A stretch of 64,000 nucleotides of DNA, taken from Lysinibacillus sp. SGAir0095. GTDB lineage: Bacteria; Bacillota; Bacilli; Bacillales_A; Planococcaceae. The notes beneath the pieces are model-generated. The model saw nothing but the letters and a program-made list of their open reading frames with translations. It was not told the DNA's origin and did no database searches. The position numbers were made by a program, and so were the translations under genes. Positions within the stretch are counted from its first letter, which is position 1. The number at the start of each line of letters is the position of its first letter. The stretch lies in NCBI RefSeq assembly GCF_005491425.1, contig NZ_CP028083.1, forward strand, positions 1,698,001-1,762,000. Reading direction: 5' to 3'. This document shows positions 16,554-24,517 of this stretch, one piece after another.

Positions 16554-18819
16554 AAAACGTTCCATTGATGATTTACTTTCGGAATGGCGATTTGACGAAG
16601 AGCTCAAGCAGAATATATTGCATTGGCAAACTTTAGAACCAAGACCAGCACAATATGCTGCTTTTCCAAATCGGCTACATCCCTCCATCCAAAAAGCACT
16701 TGAAAAAAGAGGGATTGGGCAGCTTTATACACATCAACGCGAAGCATTTGATTATGCAGTAGGAGGTAAATCTTTTACTGCCGTAACGCCAACCGCTTCA
16801 GGAAAATCACTTTGCTATCATTTGCCTATACTTCAGCAGATTCTAGAAGACAAGTCAAGTAGAGCAATTTACTTATTCCCTACAAAGGCCCTTGCTCAAG
16901 ATCAGAAATCGGATATAAATGAGTTAATAGAAGATATGGAAGAAGAAATTTTAAGCTATACCTATGATGGAGATACTGCTCCCGCCATTCGACAAAAAAT
17001 CAGAAAAGCAGGACACATTGTGATGACAAATCCTGATATGCTCCATTCAGGGATTTTACCCCATCATACAAAGTGGGTCTCTCTCTTTGAAAACTTGAAA
17101 TATATCGTAATTGATGAATTGCATACATATAAAGGAGTTTTTGGAAGTCATGTTTCACATGTTATTCGTCGTTTAAAAAGAATTTGTGCTTTTTATGGAA
17201 GTGATCCGATTTTTATTTGTACATCGGCTACGATTAAAAATCCGAAAGAGCTAGCTGAAAAACTGACGAATACAAAGCATCAGCTGATTGCAAATTCGGG
17301 TGCTCCTGTTGGTAAAAAGACCTTTCTTTTTTATAACCCGCCAATTGTGCATCCAACTTTCGGTGTAAGGAGAAGCAGTGTACTAGAAGTTCGTGATTTA
17401 GCAACCCGATTATTTGAAGCAGGAATACAAACTATTGTATTTGCGAAATCTCGCGTACGAGTTGAAATGTTAGTTACCTATTTAAAAAGCCTTACTAAAA
17501 ATAAAATTCAAGATGAATCAATTCGAGGATACAGAGGCGGTTATCTGCCCACTGAGCGTCGCAAGATTGAAAAAGGACTGCGTGACGGCACAATACAAGT
17601 TGTTGTCAGTACAAACGCTCTAGAATTAGGTGTTGATATAGGACAATTGCAAGCTTGTATAATGACTGGTTACCCTGGCAATATTGCAAGTGCATGGCAA
17701 CAGGCTGGGCGAGCAGGAAGAAGACAGGACTCGGCACTAATTATCTATGTAGCAAACTCAACAGCACTAGATCAATATGTCGTGAATCACCCTACATATC
17801 TTTTAGGAAGTTCACCAGAAGAAGCATTGATCAATCCAGAAAATATTCTGATTCTGATGGATCACTTAAAATGTGCGGCCTTTGAATTGCCTTTTTCCAT
17901 GACAGACACATATGGGGAATTCGAAGTGCAGGAACTACTTGAGTTTTTACAAGATGAAGGTGTATTAGTCAAGACGAGTTCAACTTGGTATTGGATGAAT
18001 GAACGCTTCCCTGCACATGAAGTTAGTTTGCGTTCTGCTTCACAGGAGAATGTTGTTATTATTGACCAAACGATTCCAGCTGGCACGAAAGTCATCGGTG
18101 AAATGGATACCTATAGTGCCATGACACTCTTACATGAAGAGGCGATATATCTCCACCAAGGGACGCAATTTCAAGTTGAAATGTTAGATTGGGAAGAGAA
18201 AAAAGCGTATGTACGAGAAGTGGATGTTGACTATTTTACAGATGCAAATTTAGCGGTAGAATTAAAAATTTTAAATGAAGATAAAAGTGCAGCATTCAAT
18301 TCTGCAATGGTAAGCTATGGAGATATAAGCATTTTGGCCATTCCGACTATCTTTAAGAAAATTCGTTTCCAGACTCATGAAAATATTGGCTCAGGAAAAA
18401 TTCATATTCCACCCCTTGAAATGCATACAAATGCTACGTGGATGTCCTTTAACTTACCTGAAAATTGGTCAGAGGAGATGTTAACCGATGCATTAACAGG
18501 GGCTGCGTATGCAATTGGATCATTTATACCGTTATATATTCAATGTGATAGAAGTGATTTATCGGTAGTTCCGCAAGTAAAATCAACACATAATGATAAA
18601 CCAACATTATTTATTTACGATAGTTACCCTGGTGGTATTGGATTAGCTGAGAGAGTCTATGATATTTTGGGACCGATTTTAGAAGAAACAATCGGGCATG
18701 TACAAAATTGTCCATGCAAGAGTGGTTGTCCATCCTGTATTGGAGCACAGGATAGCTTAAATGAAAGCAAAGCAAAAGTGCTTAAAGTACTTTCAATCTT
18801 AATGAATGAAATAGGGTGA
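16543..18819 (+). CDS. mrfA: DEAD/DEAH-box DNA helicase MrfA (YprA)
   Basis: Superfamily 2 helicase with a C-terminal DUF1998 domain. Visible motifs: TASGKS (about 84), IDELHTYKGVFG (about 191), CTSATI (about 227), GRAGRR near 390, and the C-terminal cysteine cluster C-X-C-X3-C-X2-C (CPCKSGCPSC, about 725). In B. subtilis, MrfA works with the exonuclease MrfB in a UvrABC-independent response to mitomycin C adducts; the partner gene follows here seven bases downstream. The start at ATG 16543 has GAGGAG about ten bases upstream; a GTG at 16534 is too close to it. 758 residues, close to the B. subtilis 749. Confidence 0.93.
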   Translation: MFSKKRSIDDLLSEWRFDEELKQNILHWQTLEPRPAQYAAFPNRLHPSIQKALEKRGIGQLYTHQREAFDYAVGGKSFTAVTPTASGKSLCYHLPILQQILEDKSSRAIYLFPTKALAQDQKSDINELIEDMEEEILSYTYDGDTAPAIRQKIRKAGHIVMTNPDMLHSGILPHHTKWVSLFENLKYIVIDELHTYKGVFGSHVSHVIRRLKRICAFYGSDPIFICTSATIKNPKELAEKLTNTKHQLIANSGAPVGKKTFLFYNPPIVHPTFGVRRSSVLEVRDLATRLFEAGIQTIVFAKSRVRVEMLVTYLKSLTKNKIQDESIRGYRGGYLPTERRKIEKGLRDGTIQVVVSTNALELGVDIGQLQACIMTGYPGNIASAWQQAGRAGRRQDSALIIYVANSTALDQYVVNHPTYLLGSSPEEALINPENILILMDHLKCAAFELPFSMTDTYGEFEVQELLEFLQDEGVLVKTSSTWYWMNERFPAHEVSLRSASQENVVIIDQTIPAGTKVIGEMDTYSAMTLLHEEAIYLHQGTQFQVEMLDWEEKKAYVREVDVDYFTDANLAVELKILNEDKSAAFNSAMVSYGDISILAIPTIFKKIRFQTHENIGSGKIHIPPLEMHTNATWMSFNLPENWSEEMLTDALTGAAYAIGSFIPLYIQCDRSDLSVVPQVKSTHNDKPTLFIYDSYPGGIGLAERVYDILGPILEETIGHVQNCPCKSGCPSCIGAQDSLNESKAKVLKVLSILMNEIG

Positions 18820-18825
18820 TTTCCC

Positions 18826-20091
18826 ATGTCATATGAAAATAAAATGCTGCAATTAAAACAGAAGCTTGGCAAAAAGATAGAGCAACCAAAAGAAAAGCCT
18901 ACTTTTCAACGACCAGAGAAACCGTTCTATATTAAAGAATGGGAAGATGCAGGTTTAACATTAGCAGAGAATGATTTTGGCGTTTTATTTAAACGAGAAG
19001 TAATTTATCCACTTGATTTTCAGCATGGGTCCTATCAATTAGGGCAATTGTATGATGCGATTGAGAAATGGCAACAAACATCCATTTCACACCCATATGC
19101 AATGAATTTTGATGAATCGATTGTTTTTTTCGATACTGAAACAACAGGTTTAAAAGGTGTAGGTACTAATATCTTCTTAATAGGCTTATTAGATGCTTTG
19201 GATGATCAATTTGTTTTAACACAATATGTATTGGCGGATCCTGCAAATGAAGCAGCCTTTTTATTCGAATCGAAATTTTGGAAACAATCGAAAACACTTG
19301 TTACTTATAATGGGAAAAGTTTTGATTGGCCGCAATTAGAAACAAGATGGACATTGAATCAACAATTTTTGCCGAAATTGCGTTCCCAAAAACAAATTGA
19401 TTTATTACATAGCTCAAAGCGAATATGGAAAAATAATTTGGAAAGAATGAAACTCACAAAGGTAGAAGAAGAAAAGCTCGGGTTTACACGACAGGGAGAT
19501 ATACCAGGATTTTTGGCACCCATCATCTATACTGATGCTATTAGAAGTGGAAATGCAGATGCTTTAATGAAGGTTTTGCATCATAATGAATGGGATTTAT
19601 TATCCTTAGTAACTCTCTATATCCACTCTACCAATCTATTGCTTGAGCGTGAACTGAACGAATCAGCTACTACCTATACCAACATAGGGAAATGGTTTGG
19701 AGATTTAAAAGATACTGATCAAAGTGAACAAGTATTAACAACTGTCACAAATAATTATGACGGCGAAAATGCTGGGTTAGCCCATTACTATTTGGCACTT
19801 CAACAAAAAAGAAACGGATTTTATGATGAAGCGGTAAATTCTTTTGAAAAAGCCTTATTATTTATCGAAAATAGAGAGAAACTAAAGGCATTAGAGCAAC
19901 TTGCTATTATTTATGAACACCAATTTAAAAACTACGAGAAAGCATTACATCTTACAAACGAAGGTTTAAAGATTATAGATAATCATTTATTTATGAAGAA
20001 GGAACAGGCTTTAAAGCTACAGGGTAATTGGTTAAAAAGACTTCGAAGGATTGAAGTGAAGCTGATGAAAAATAATATAACTTCCTCCTAA
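18826..20091 (+). CDS. mrfB: DEDD exonuclease MrfB (YprB)
   Basis: Partner of MrfA. The RNase H-like exonuclease domain spans about residues 95-280: FFDTETTGLKG near 100 supplies the DxE pair, VTYNGKSFDWP near 165 the second acidic block, and HNEWDLLSL near 260 the last. The C-terminal third (about 300-400) carries two to three TPR-like helical repeats (GLAHYYLALQQKRNGFYDEA; IYEHQFKNYEKALHLT). The length of 421 is normal. Spacing of seven bases from mrfA implies co-translation. Confidence 0.9.
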   Translation: MSYENKMLQLKQKLGKKIEQPKEKPTFQRPEKPFYIKEWEDAGLTLAENDFGVLFKREVIYPLDFQHGSYQLGQLYDAIEKWQQTSISHPYAMNFDESIVFFDTETTGLKGVGTNIFLIGLLDALDDQFVLTQYVLADPANEAAFLFESKFWKQSKTLVTYNGKSFDWPQLETRWTLNQQFLPKLRSQKQIDLLHSSKRIWKNNLERMKLTKVEEEKLGFTRQGDIPGFLAPIIYTDAIRSGNADALMKVLHHNEWDLLSLVTLYIHSTNLLLERELNESATTYTNIGKWFGDLKDTDQSEQVLTTVTNNYDGENAGLAHYYLALQQKRNGFYDEAVNSFEKALLFIENREKLKALEQLAIIYEHQFKNYEKALHLTNEGLKIIDNHLFMKKEQALKLQGNWLKRLRRIEVKLMKNNITSS

Positions 20092-20100
20092 TTATGATTT

Positions 20101-20136
20101 CGGGAAATTTTTGAAAATTAAAAATATAATTTCCCG
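20101..20136 (+). other. Inverted repeat downstream of mrfB
   Basis: CGGGAAATT and AATTTCCCG form a 9-bp stem with an 18-base AT-rich loop. No T-run follows, so it may be a weak terminator or a transcript 3' end structure. Confidence 0.4.
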
Positions 20137-20243
20137 GGTAAGCGCATAATTTGACATCGTATAGCATTTGTGTCGATTTTAGTCAAAGGAAGTAAAGATT
20201 ATTTTCGAAATAGTTACTTTCAATCCCTTTTGCAACATTCATA

Positions 20244-20252
20244 TGATATAAT
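20244..20252 (+). promoter_or_regulatory. Extended -10 promoter for gpsB
   Basis: TG-A-TATAAT matches the extended -10 consensus exactly; the -35 region is poor. The predicted start of transcription is near 20259, about 30 bases before the gpsB ATG. Confidence 0.55.
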
Positions 20253-20289
20253 TAGTTTATGTACTGTATGGGATGGAAGGGCGATGTGA

Positions 20290-20589
20290 ATGGATATTAA
20301 ATTAAATTCAAAAATCATATTAGAAAAAGAATTTAAAAAGGCGATGAAAGGTTACAGTGTTGACCAAGTAGATCAATTTTTAGATCAAATTATGGAAGAT
20401 TATGATGCATTTGAAAAAACTGTCGAAGAATTACGTGCTGAAAATAAGCGTTTAAAAGAAGAAATTGAAAATAATACAGCAAGAAGACCACAAGTCTCTC
20501 CTCCAGCTGCGGGAAATACTAATTTTGATATTTTAAAACGTCTTTCAAATTTAGAGAAACATGTTTTTGGTAGTAAATTATTCGAATAA
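20290..20589 (+). CDS. gpsB: Cell cycle protein GpsB
   Basis: DivIVA-like adaptor that shuttles PBP1 (PonA) between division site and lateral wall. The N-terminal DivIVA/GpsB coiled-coil domain (residues 1-65) includes the lipid/partner-binding start LNSKIILEKEFKKAMKGYSVDQVDQFLDQIM. A linker (about 68-80, RRPQVSPPAAG) and a short C-terminal trimerisation helix (FDILKRLSNLEKHVFG) follow. The length of 99 matches. In B. subtilis its partner is PonA, also encoded in this window at 12.5 kb. Position next to rnpB is conserved. Confidence 0.95.
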   Translation: MDIKLNSKIILEKEFKKAMKGYSVDQVDQFLDQIMEDYDAFEKTVEELRAENKRLKEEIENNTARRPQVSPPAAGNTNFDILKRLSNLEKHVFGSKLFE

Positions 20590-20666
20590 GTAAAGATGTC
20601 ATAAGGCGCTAATAGTATAAGCGTTATTAAAAATATATCGAATTTATGCCAAATTATAATAAAATG

Positions 20667-20695
20667 TTGTTATTTTGATGATTTTTTAGTATAGT
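20667..20695 (+). promoter_or_regulatory. rnpB promoter
   Basis: TTGTTA (20667-20672), 17-bp spacing, TATAGT (20690-20695). The predicted +1 near 20702 coincides with the 5' end of the RNase P RNA. Confidence 0.75.
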
Positions 20696-20702
20696 AATAT
20701 CT

Positions 20703-21108
20703 ATCATAGTCAAATTCGAGTAATCGCTGCAATTTATATTGTAGAGGAAAGTCCATGCTCACACGGCTCTGAGATGACCGTAGTGTTCGTGCTTACTGAA
20801 AAAATAAGGTAAGGCAAGGCGATAGCCTTGACGGCGGAAGGAAAACCTAAGTCGTTTTCGATATGGTTGACACTTCCTGAAAGTGCCACAGTGACGGAGC
20901 TTTATTGGAAACAATAAAGGTGGAACGAGGTAAACCCCACGAGTGAGAAACCCAAATTATGGTAGGGGCACTCTCCAAAAGGAATTGAACGGATGGAGGG
21001 ACGAGGAGCTGCTTCTCGTAGATAGATGATTACTACCCGATTCGTACGAGGCTTGTCGCCGTTTGAGTACCCGGGAACAAAACATGGCTTATGAATTTCT
21101 ATGATTTT
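20703..21108 (+). ncRNA. rnpB: RNase P RNA, type B
   Basis: Catalytic RNA of RNase P, which matures tRNA 5' ends. Highly conserved blocks match the B. subtilis RNA: GAGGAAAGTCCATGCTC near 20741, GAAAGTGCCACAGTGACG near 20879, GTGGAACG..GTAAACCCC near 20921, GAGAAACCCAAAT..GGTAGGGG, AGATAGATGATT near 21021 and ACAAAACATGGCTTA near 21077. The ends pair as helix P1: ATCATAG/CTATGAT and AAATTC/GAATTT join 20703-20717 with 21093-21105, which sets the boundaries. The type B architecture is that of Bacillales. Confidence 0.97.
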
Positions 21109-21254
21109 AGATTTAAACTACTTAGAAATGTATCATAATTTTAACGAAATTCTTATAATAAGTTATAATATGAATCAGATTGATACATCTAATTTCAAAT
21201 TATAAAATTAAAAGCGTGTAAATTCACATTGAGTTTACGAAAGTCACATAAGAG

Positions 21255-21285
21255 GCTCTCCATAAAATTGGAGAGCTTTTCTTTT
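21255..21285 (+). terminator. Terminator downstream of rnpB
   Basis: An 8-bp stem GCTCTCCA/TGGAGAGC (21255-21262/21269-21276) plus TTTTCTTTT. It lies only 20-30 bp before the next start codon, so the GGDEF-EAL gene must either be expressed by readthrough or have a promoter close by. About 150 bp of unassigned AT-rich DNA lies between the RNA end and this stem. Confidence 0.8.
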
Positions 21286-21304
21286 AGTGAATGGGAGAGC
21301 CAAA

Positions 21305-23056
21305 ATGAGGGAAATACTTAATAACTTACGATTAAATGAAAAAAATGGGGATTTAATACATACTATTAATCTGTTGTTAAAAGTATTTGAGAACATTCAA
21401 GAAGGTATTATGGTGACGGATGACAAAATGAAAATTTTGTTTGTGAATAGTGCCTTTGAGTTAGTTACCGGTTATAAAAGGGAAGAGGTCGTTGAAAAAG
21501 GGCCGAATGTTTTACAATCTGGTGTACATAATCAAGAATTTTATCAAGACATGTGGGCAGTTATCAGTAAAGATGGGGTTTGGCAAGGAGAAATTTGGAA
21601 TAAAAGAAAATCCGGGGAAGTTTACCCTGAATGGCTATCAATTATAGAAATTAAAGATCAGAATTGTAATGTGACCAACTATTGCGGAGTTTTCACTGAT
21701 TTAACTGAACGAAAAAGAGTAGAAGAACAATTAGAAAAAAGGGCATTAACAGATTCTTTAACGGATGTAAATAATCGTTTTAGCTATTTGGAAAAAATGG
21801 ATATACTTTTAAATCAATCTTCAAAATTTGACAATGCTCAGCATGCGATCTTCTTCTTGGATTTGGATCGATTTAAACAGGTAAACGATACATTAGGACA
21901 TGAGTTTGGCGATTTTCTATTAATAGAAGTTGCCAACCGTTTAAAAAAATTATTAAATTCAAGGGATATAGTAGCACGTTATGGTGGAGATGAATTTGTA
22001 CTTACGCTAACGGATATTCGACATCCACGGGAAGCCGCTAGATTCGCTGAGCTAATTATTCAAGAGATTGAGAAGCCTATTAAGTTAAATAATCAGGAAA
22101 TTTTCGTATCGACAAGTATAGGAATCAGTATTTATCCGCATGATGGAAATACAACAGAAGAACTGTTAAACAGGTCGGATAAAGCAATGTACTTTGCTAA
22201 ACAATCAGGAAGAAATGGTTTCTCCTTTTATTTTGATGAATTAAATACGGATGCGAACCGACTCATTCTATTAGATTCTGAAATAAGAAGAGCTATAGAA
22301 AACCGCGACTTTGAATTATACTATCAACCAAAAGTAAATGTAAAACAAAACAAGATTATTGGATTTGAAGCATTAGTTCGATGGAAAAGTGAAAAATTGG
22401 GGTTTGTTTCCCCAGCTGAATTTATCCCTTATGCTGAAGAAACGGGGCTAATTATTCCAATAAGTGAAATTATATTAGATAAAGCCTGTGAGGAATTGGT
22501 GACATTAAACGAAGCAGGATATACCAAATTACCAATATCCATTAATATCTCAAGCATACACTTCCAACAAACAAATTTCTTAGAATCCATTCAGAAAATT
22601 TTAGAGAGAAATAATACATCAGCTCAAAATTTTGAAATTGAAGTGACGGAAAGAACGGTTATGAATAATGATATGGACACAATAAGCAAGCTTGTCCGTT
22701 TAAAGCAACTTGGCTTTAAAATATCGATTGATGATTTTGGAACAGGCTATTCATCACTAAGTTATTTGGTCCGTTTTCCGGTTGATTATTTGAAAATCGA
22801 TAAAAGCTTTATTCAGCATATTGTACACCTAGCTGATAAACAGGCAATTGTTGATGCAATTATTCAAATGGCACATCGTTTAAATATGAAGGTAATTGCT
22901 GAAGGCGTAGAAAGCATCCAACAGCTGAACCAGTTAAACCAAATGGGCTGTGATTATATACAAGGGTATTATTATAGTAAACCAGTTCCGATGGAGGAAC
23001 TTATCGATTTCCTTCAATTTTGGGAATATGAACATCAAGGAGAAATTGAATCATGA
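21305..23056 (+). CDS. PAS-GGDEF-EAL cyclic-di-GMP protein
   Basis: Cytoplasmic sensor with both c-di-GMP signalling domains, 583 residues. A PAS domain (about 20-135) has NSAFELVTGYKREE. The GGDEF domain has an intact active site RYGGDEF (about 226) but lacks the RxxD inhibitory site (NSRD at that position). The EAL domain has EALVRW (about 353) and the catalytic set N-ISS, EVTERT, IDDFGTGYSS, KIDKS and EGVE, so phosphodiesterase activity is expected. No membrane segment is visible. ATG 21305 has GGGAG upstream; an in-frame GTG at 21287 is less likely. It overlaps the following methyltransferase gene by ATGA, an odd pairing. Confidence 0.9.
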   Translation: MREILNNLRLNEKNGDLIHTINLLLKVFENIQEGIMVTDDKMKILFVNSAFELVTGYKREEVVEKGPNVLQSGVHNQEFYQDMWAVISKDGVWQGEIWNKRKSGEVYPEWLSIIEIKDQNCNVTNYCGVFTDLTERKRVEEQLEKRALTDSLTDVNNRFSYLEKMDILLNQSSKFDNAQHAIFFLDLDRFKQVNDTLGHEFGDFLLIEVANRLKKLLNSRDIVARYGGDEFVLTLTDIRHPREAARFAELIIQEIEKPIKLNNQEIFVSTSIGISIYPHDGNTTEELLNRSDKAMYFAKQSGRNGFSFYFDELNTDANRLILLDSEIRRAIENRDFELYYQPKVNVKQNKIIGFEALVRWKSEKLGFVSPAEFIPYAEETGLIIPISEIILDKACEELVTLNEAGYTKLPISINISSIHFQQTNFLESIQKILERNNTSAQNFEIEVTERTVMNNDMDTISKLVRLKQLGFKISIDDFGTGYSSLSYLVRFPVDYLKIDKSFIQHIVHLADKQAIVDAIIQMAHRLNMKVIAEGVESIQQLNQLNQMGCDYIQGYYYSKPVPMEELIDFLQFWEYEHQGEIES

Positions 23057-24192
23057 CAAAATTTCAATTAGTGGCAACAGCAGCAATGGGTTTAGAATCA
23101 ATTGTTGCTCAGGAAGTACAAGATTTAGGTTATGAAACTCGCGTAGAAAACGGAAAAGTATATTTTGAAGGTGACGAAACGGCCATTGCTCGCTGTAATC
23201 TTTGGCTGCGTGTAGCAGACCGTGTGAAAATTGTAGTAGCAGAATTTCCTGCCCATACCTTCGACCAGTTATTTGAAAGTACAAAGGCAATTGAATGGGA
23301 AAATTATTTAACAGTAGATGCGGCATTCCCTGTTTCCGGGAAGTCTGTAAAATCGAAATTATTCAGTGTTCCGGATTGTCAGGCCATTGTAAAAAAGGCA
23401 ATTGTAGAGCGCATGAAAAGCCACTACAAACGTTTAGGATTTTTGGATGAATCCGGTGCAACTTATAAAATTGAGATTTCTATCCTCAAAGATGTAGCAA
23501 CTTTAACAATAGATACATCGGGCTCCGGTTTACATAAGCGTGGCTATCGTCAAACCCAAGGGGAAGCGCCATTAAAAGAGACATTGGCAGCAGCACTTGT
23601 AAAAATATCAAAGTGGAGTCCAACTAGACCATTTGTTGACGTTTTTTGTGGTTCAGGAACAATCCCACTTGAAGCAGCGATGATCGGGCAAAATATTGCA
23701 CCAGGCTATAATCGAGAATTCATATCCGAGGAATGGTCTTGGATGAAAGCAAACATCTGGGATGACGCTCGCAATGAAGCAGATGATTTAGCGAAGTATG
23801 ATCAACAACTTGAAATTTTCGGTTCTGATATTGACCATCGCATGGTTTCCATTTCTCAGGAGAATGCATTAGAAGCTGGATTTGGCGATATCATTACCTT
23901 TAAACAAATGCAAGCAACAGACTTTACAACCAGACTAACAGATGGTGTAATTATCTCAAACCCACCTTATGGAGAACGTATAGGTGAAAAAGAAACTATT
24001 GAAAAGGTAATCCGTGATTTTGGTCAGGTTATGAAGGATTATCCTACTTGGTCGGTTTATATGCTTTCTTCAATGGAAAATTTTGAAGAATTATATGGCA
24101 AGAAAGCTACAAAGAAGCGTAAACTATTTAATGGGTTTATTCGCACAGATTTATATCAATATTGGGGTCAAAAATCAAAACGTGAAATTTAA
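23053..24192 (+). CDS. ypsC: THUMP-domain rRNA methyltransferase (RlmL/YpsC type)
   Basis: Predicted SAM-dependent 23S rRNA guanine-N2 methyltransferase. The N-terminal THUMP RNA-binding domain covers about residues 45-155. The Rossmann methyltransferase core has motif I VDVFCGSGTIPLEAA (about 195) and the catalytic NPPYGERIG (about 302). 379 residues, the size of B. subtilis YpsC, which also lies near gpsB and rnpB. The start overlaps the upstream stop by four bases. Confidence 0.92.
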   Translation: MTKFQLVATAAMGLESIVAQEVQDLGYETRVENGKVYFEGDETAIARCNLWLRVADRVKIVVAEFPAHTFDQLFESTKAIEWENYLTVDAAFPVSGKSVKSKLFSVPDCQAIVKKAIVERMKSHYKRLGFLDESGATYKIEISILKDVATLTIDTSGSGLHKRGYRQTQGEAPLKETLAAALVKISKWSPTRPFVDVFCGSGTIPLEAAMIGQNIAPGYNREFISEEWSWMKANIWDDARNEADDLAKYDQQLEIFGSDIDHRMVSISQENALEAGFGDIITFKQMQATDFTTRLTDGVIISNPPYGERIGEKETIEKVIRDFGQVMKDYPTWSVYMLSSMENFEELYGKKATKKRKLFNGFIRTDLYQYWGQKSKREI

Positions 24193-24203
24193 TATGCAGG
24201 ACT

Positions 24204-24230
24204 AACGGAAGGGGGAATACTCCTTCCGTT
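24204..24230 (+). terminator. Terminator-like hairpin after ypsC
   Basis: A 9-bp stem AACGGAAGG/CCTTCCGTT with a nine-base loop; the T-run is short (TTT including stem). Confidence 0.55.
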
Positions 24231-24513
24231 TCAATGTCTTATCTACATAAGACAAATTACTTAATATTATATGTAAGTGTATAAATTACGAACAGTGACT
24301 AGCTGTCGGTGCTAGCTCTCGTCCGCACAACTAGAGTCGCCTGCAAGGATTAGTAAACAACATGGCTGAAGTAACTAGCTTTTATTGATCAGCTAAGTTG
24401 TTCTTAAACAGATTAAGAATGTTTTAGTCTAAAAAAAGTGTCCTTTTGTCGATTTCTCCAGTTGTGTTCAGAGATTTGAACAAGTACCTTCCGCTTTTCT
24501 TGAAGGAGATAAA
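24231..24513 (+). other. Structured upstream region of the ypvA helicase gene
   Basis: No gene seen. Two nested pairings occur. AACAAC/GTTGTT (24356-24361/24397-24402) encloses GCTGA/TCAGC (24365-24369/24389-24393) with matching three-base internal loops. Directly after, TTCTTAA/TTAAGAA (24401-24407/24413-24419) is followed by TGTTTT. This could be a leader RNA or operator; no known riboswitch core was recognised. Confidence 0.3.
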
Positions 24514-24517
24514 ATGA

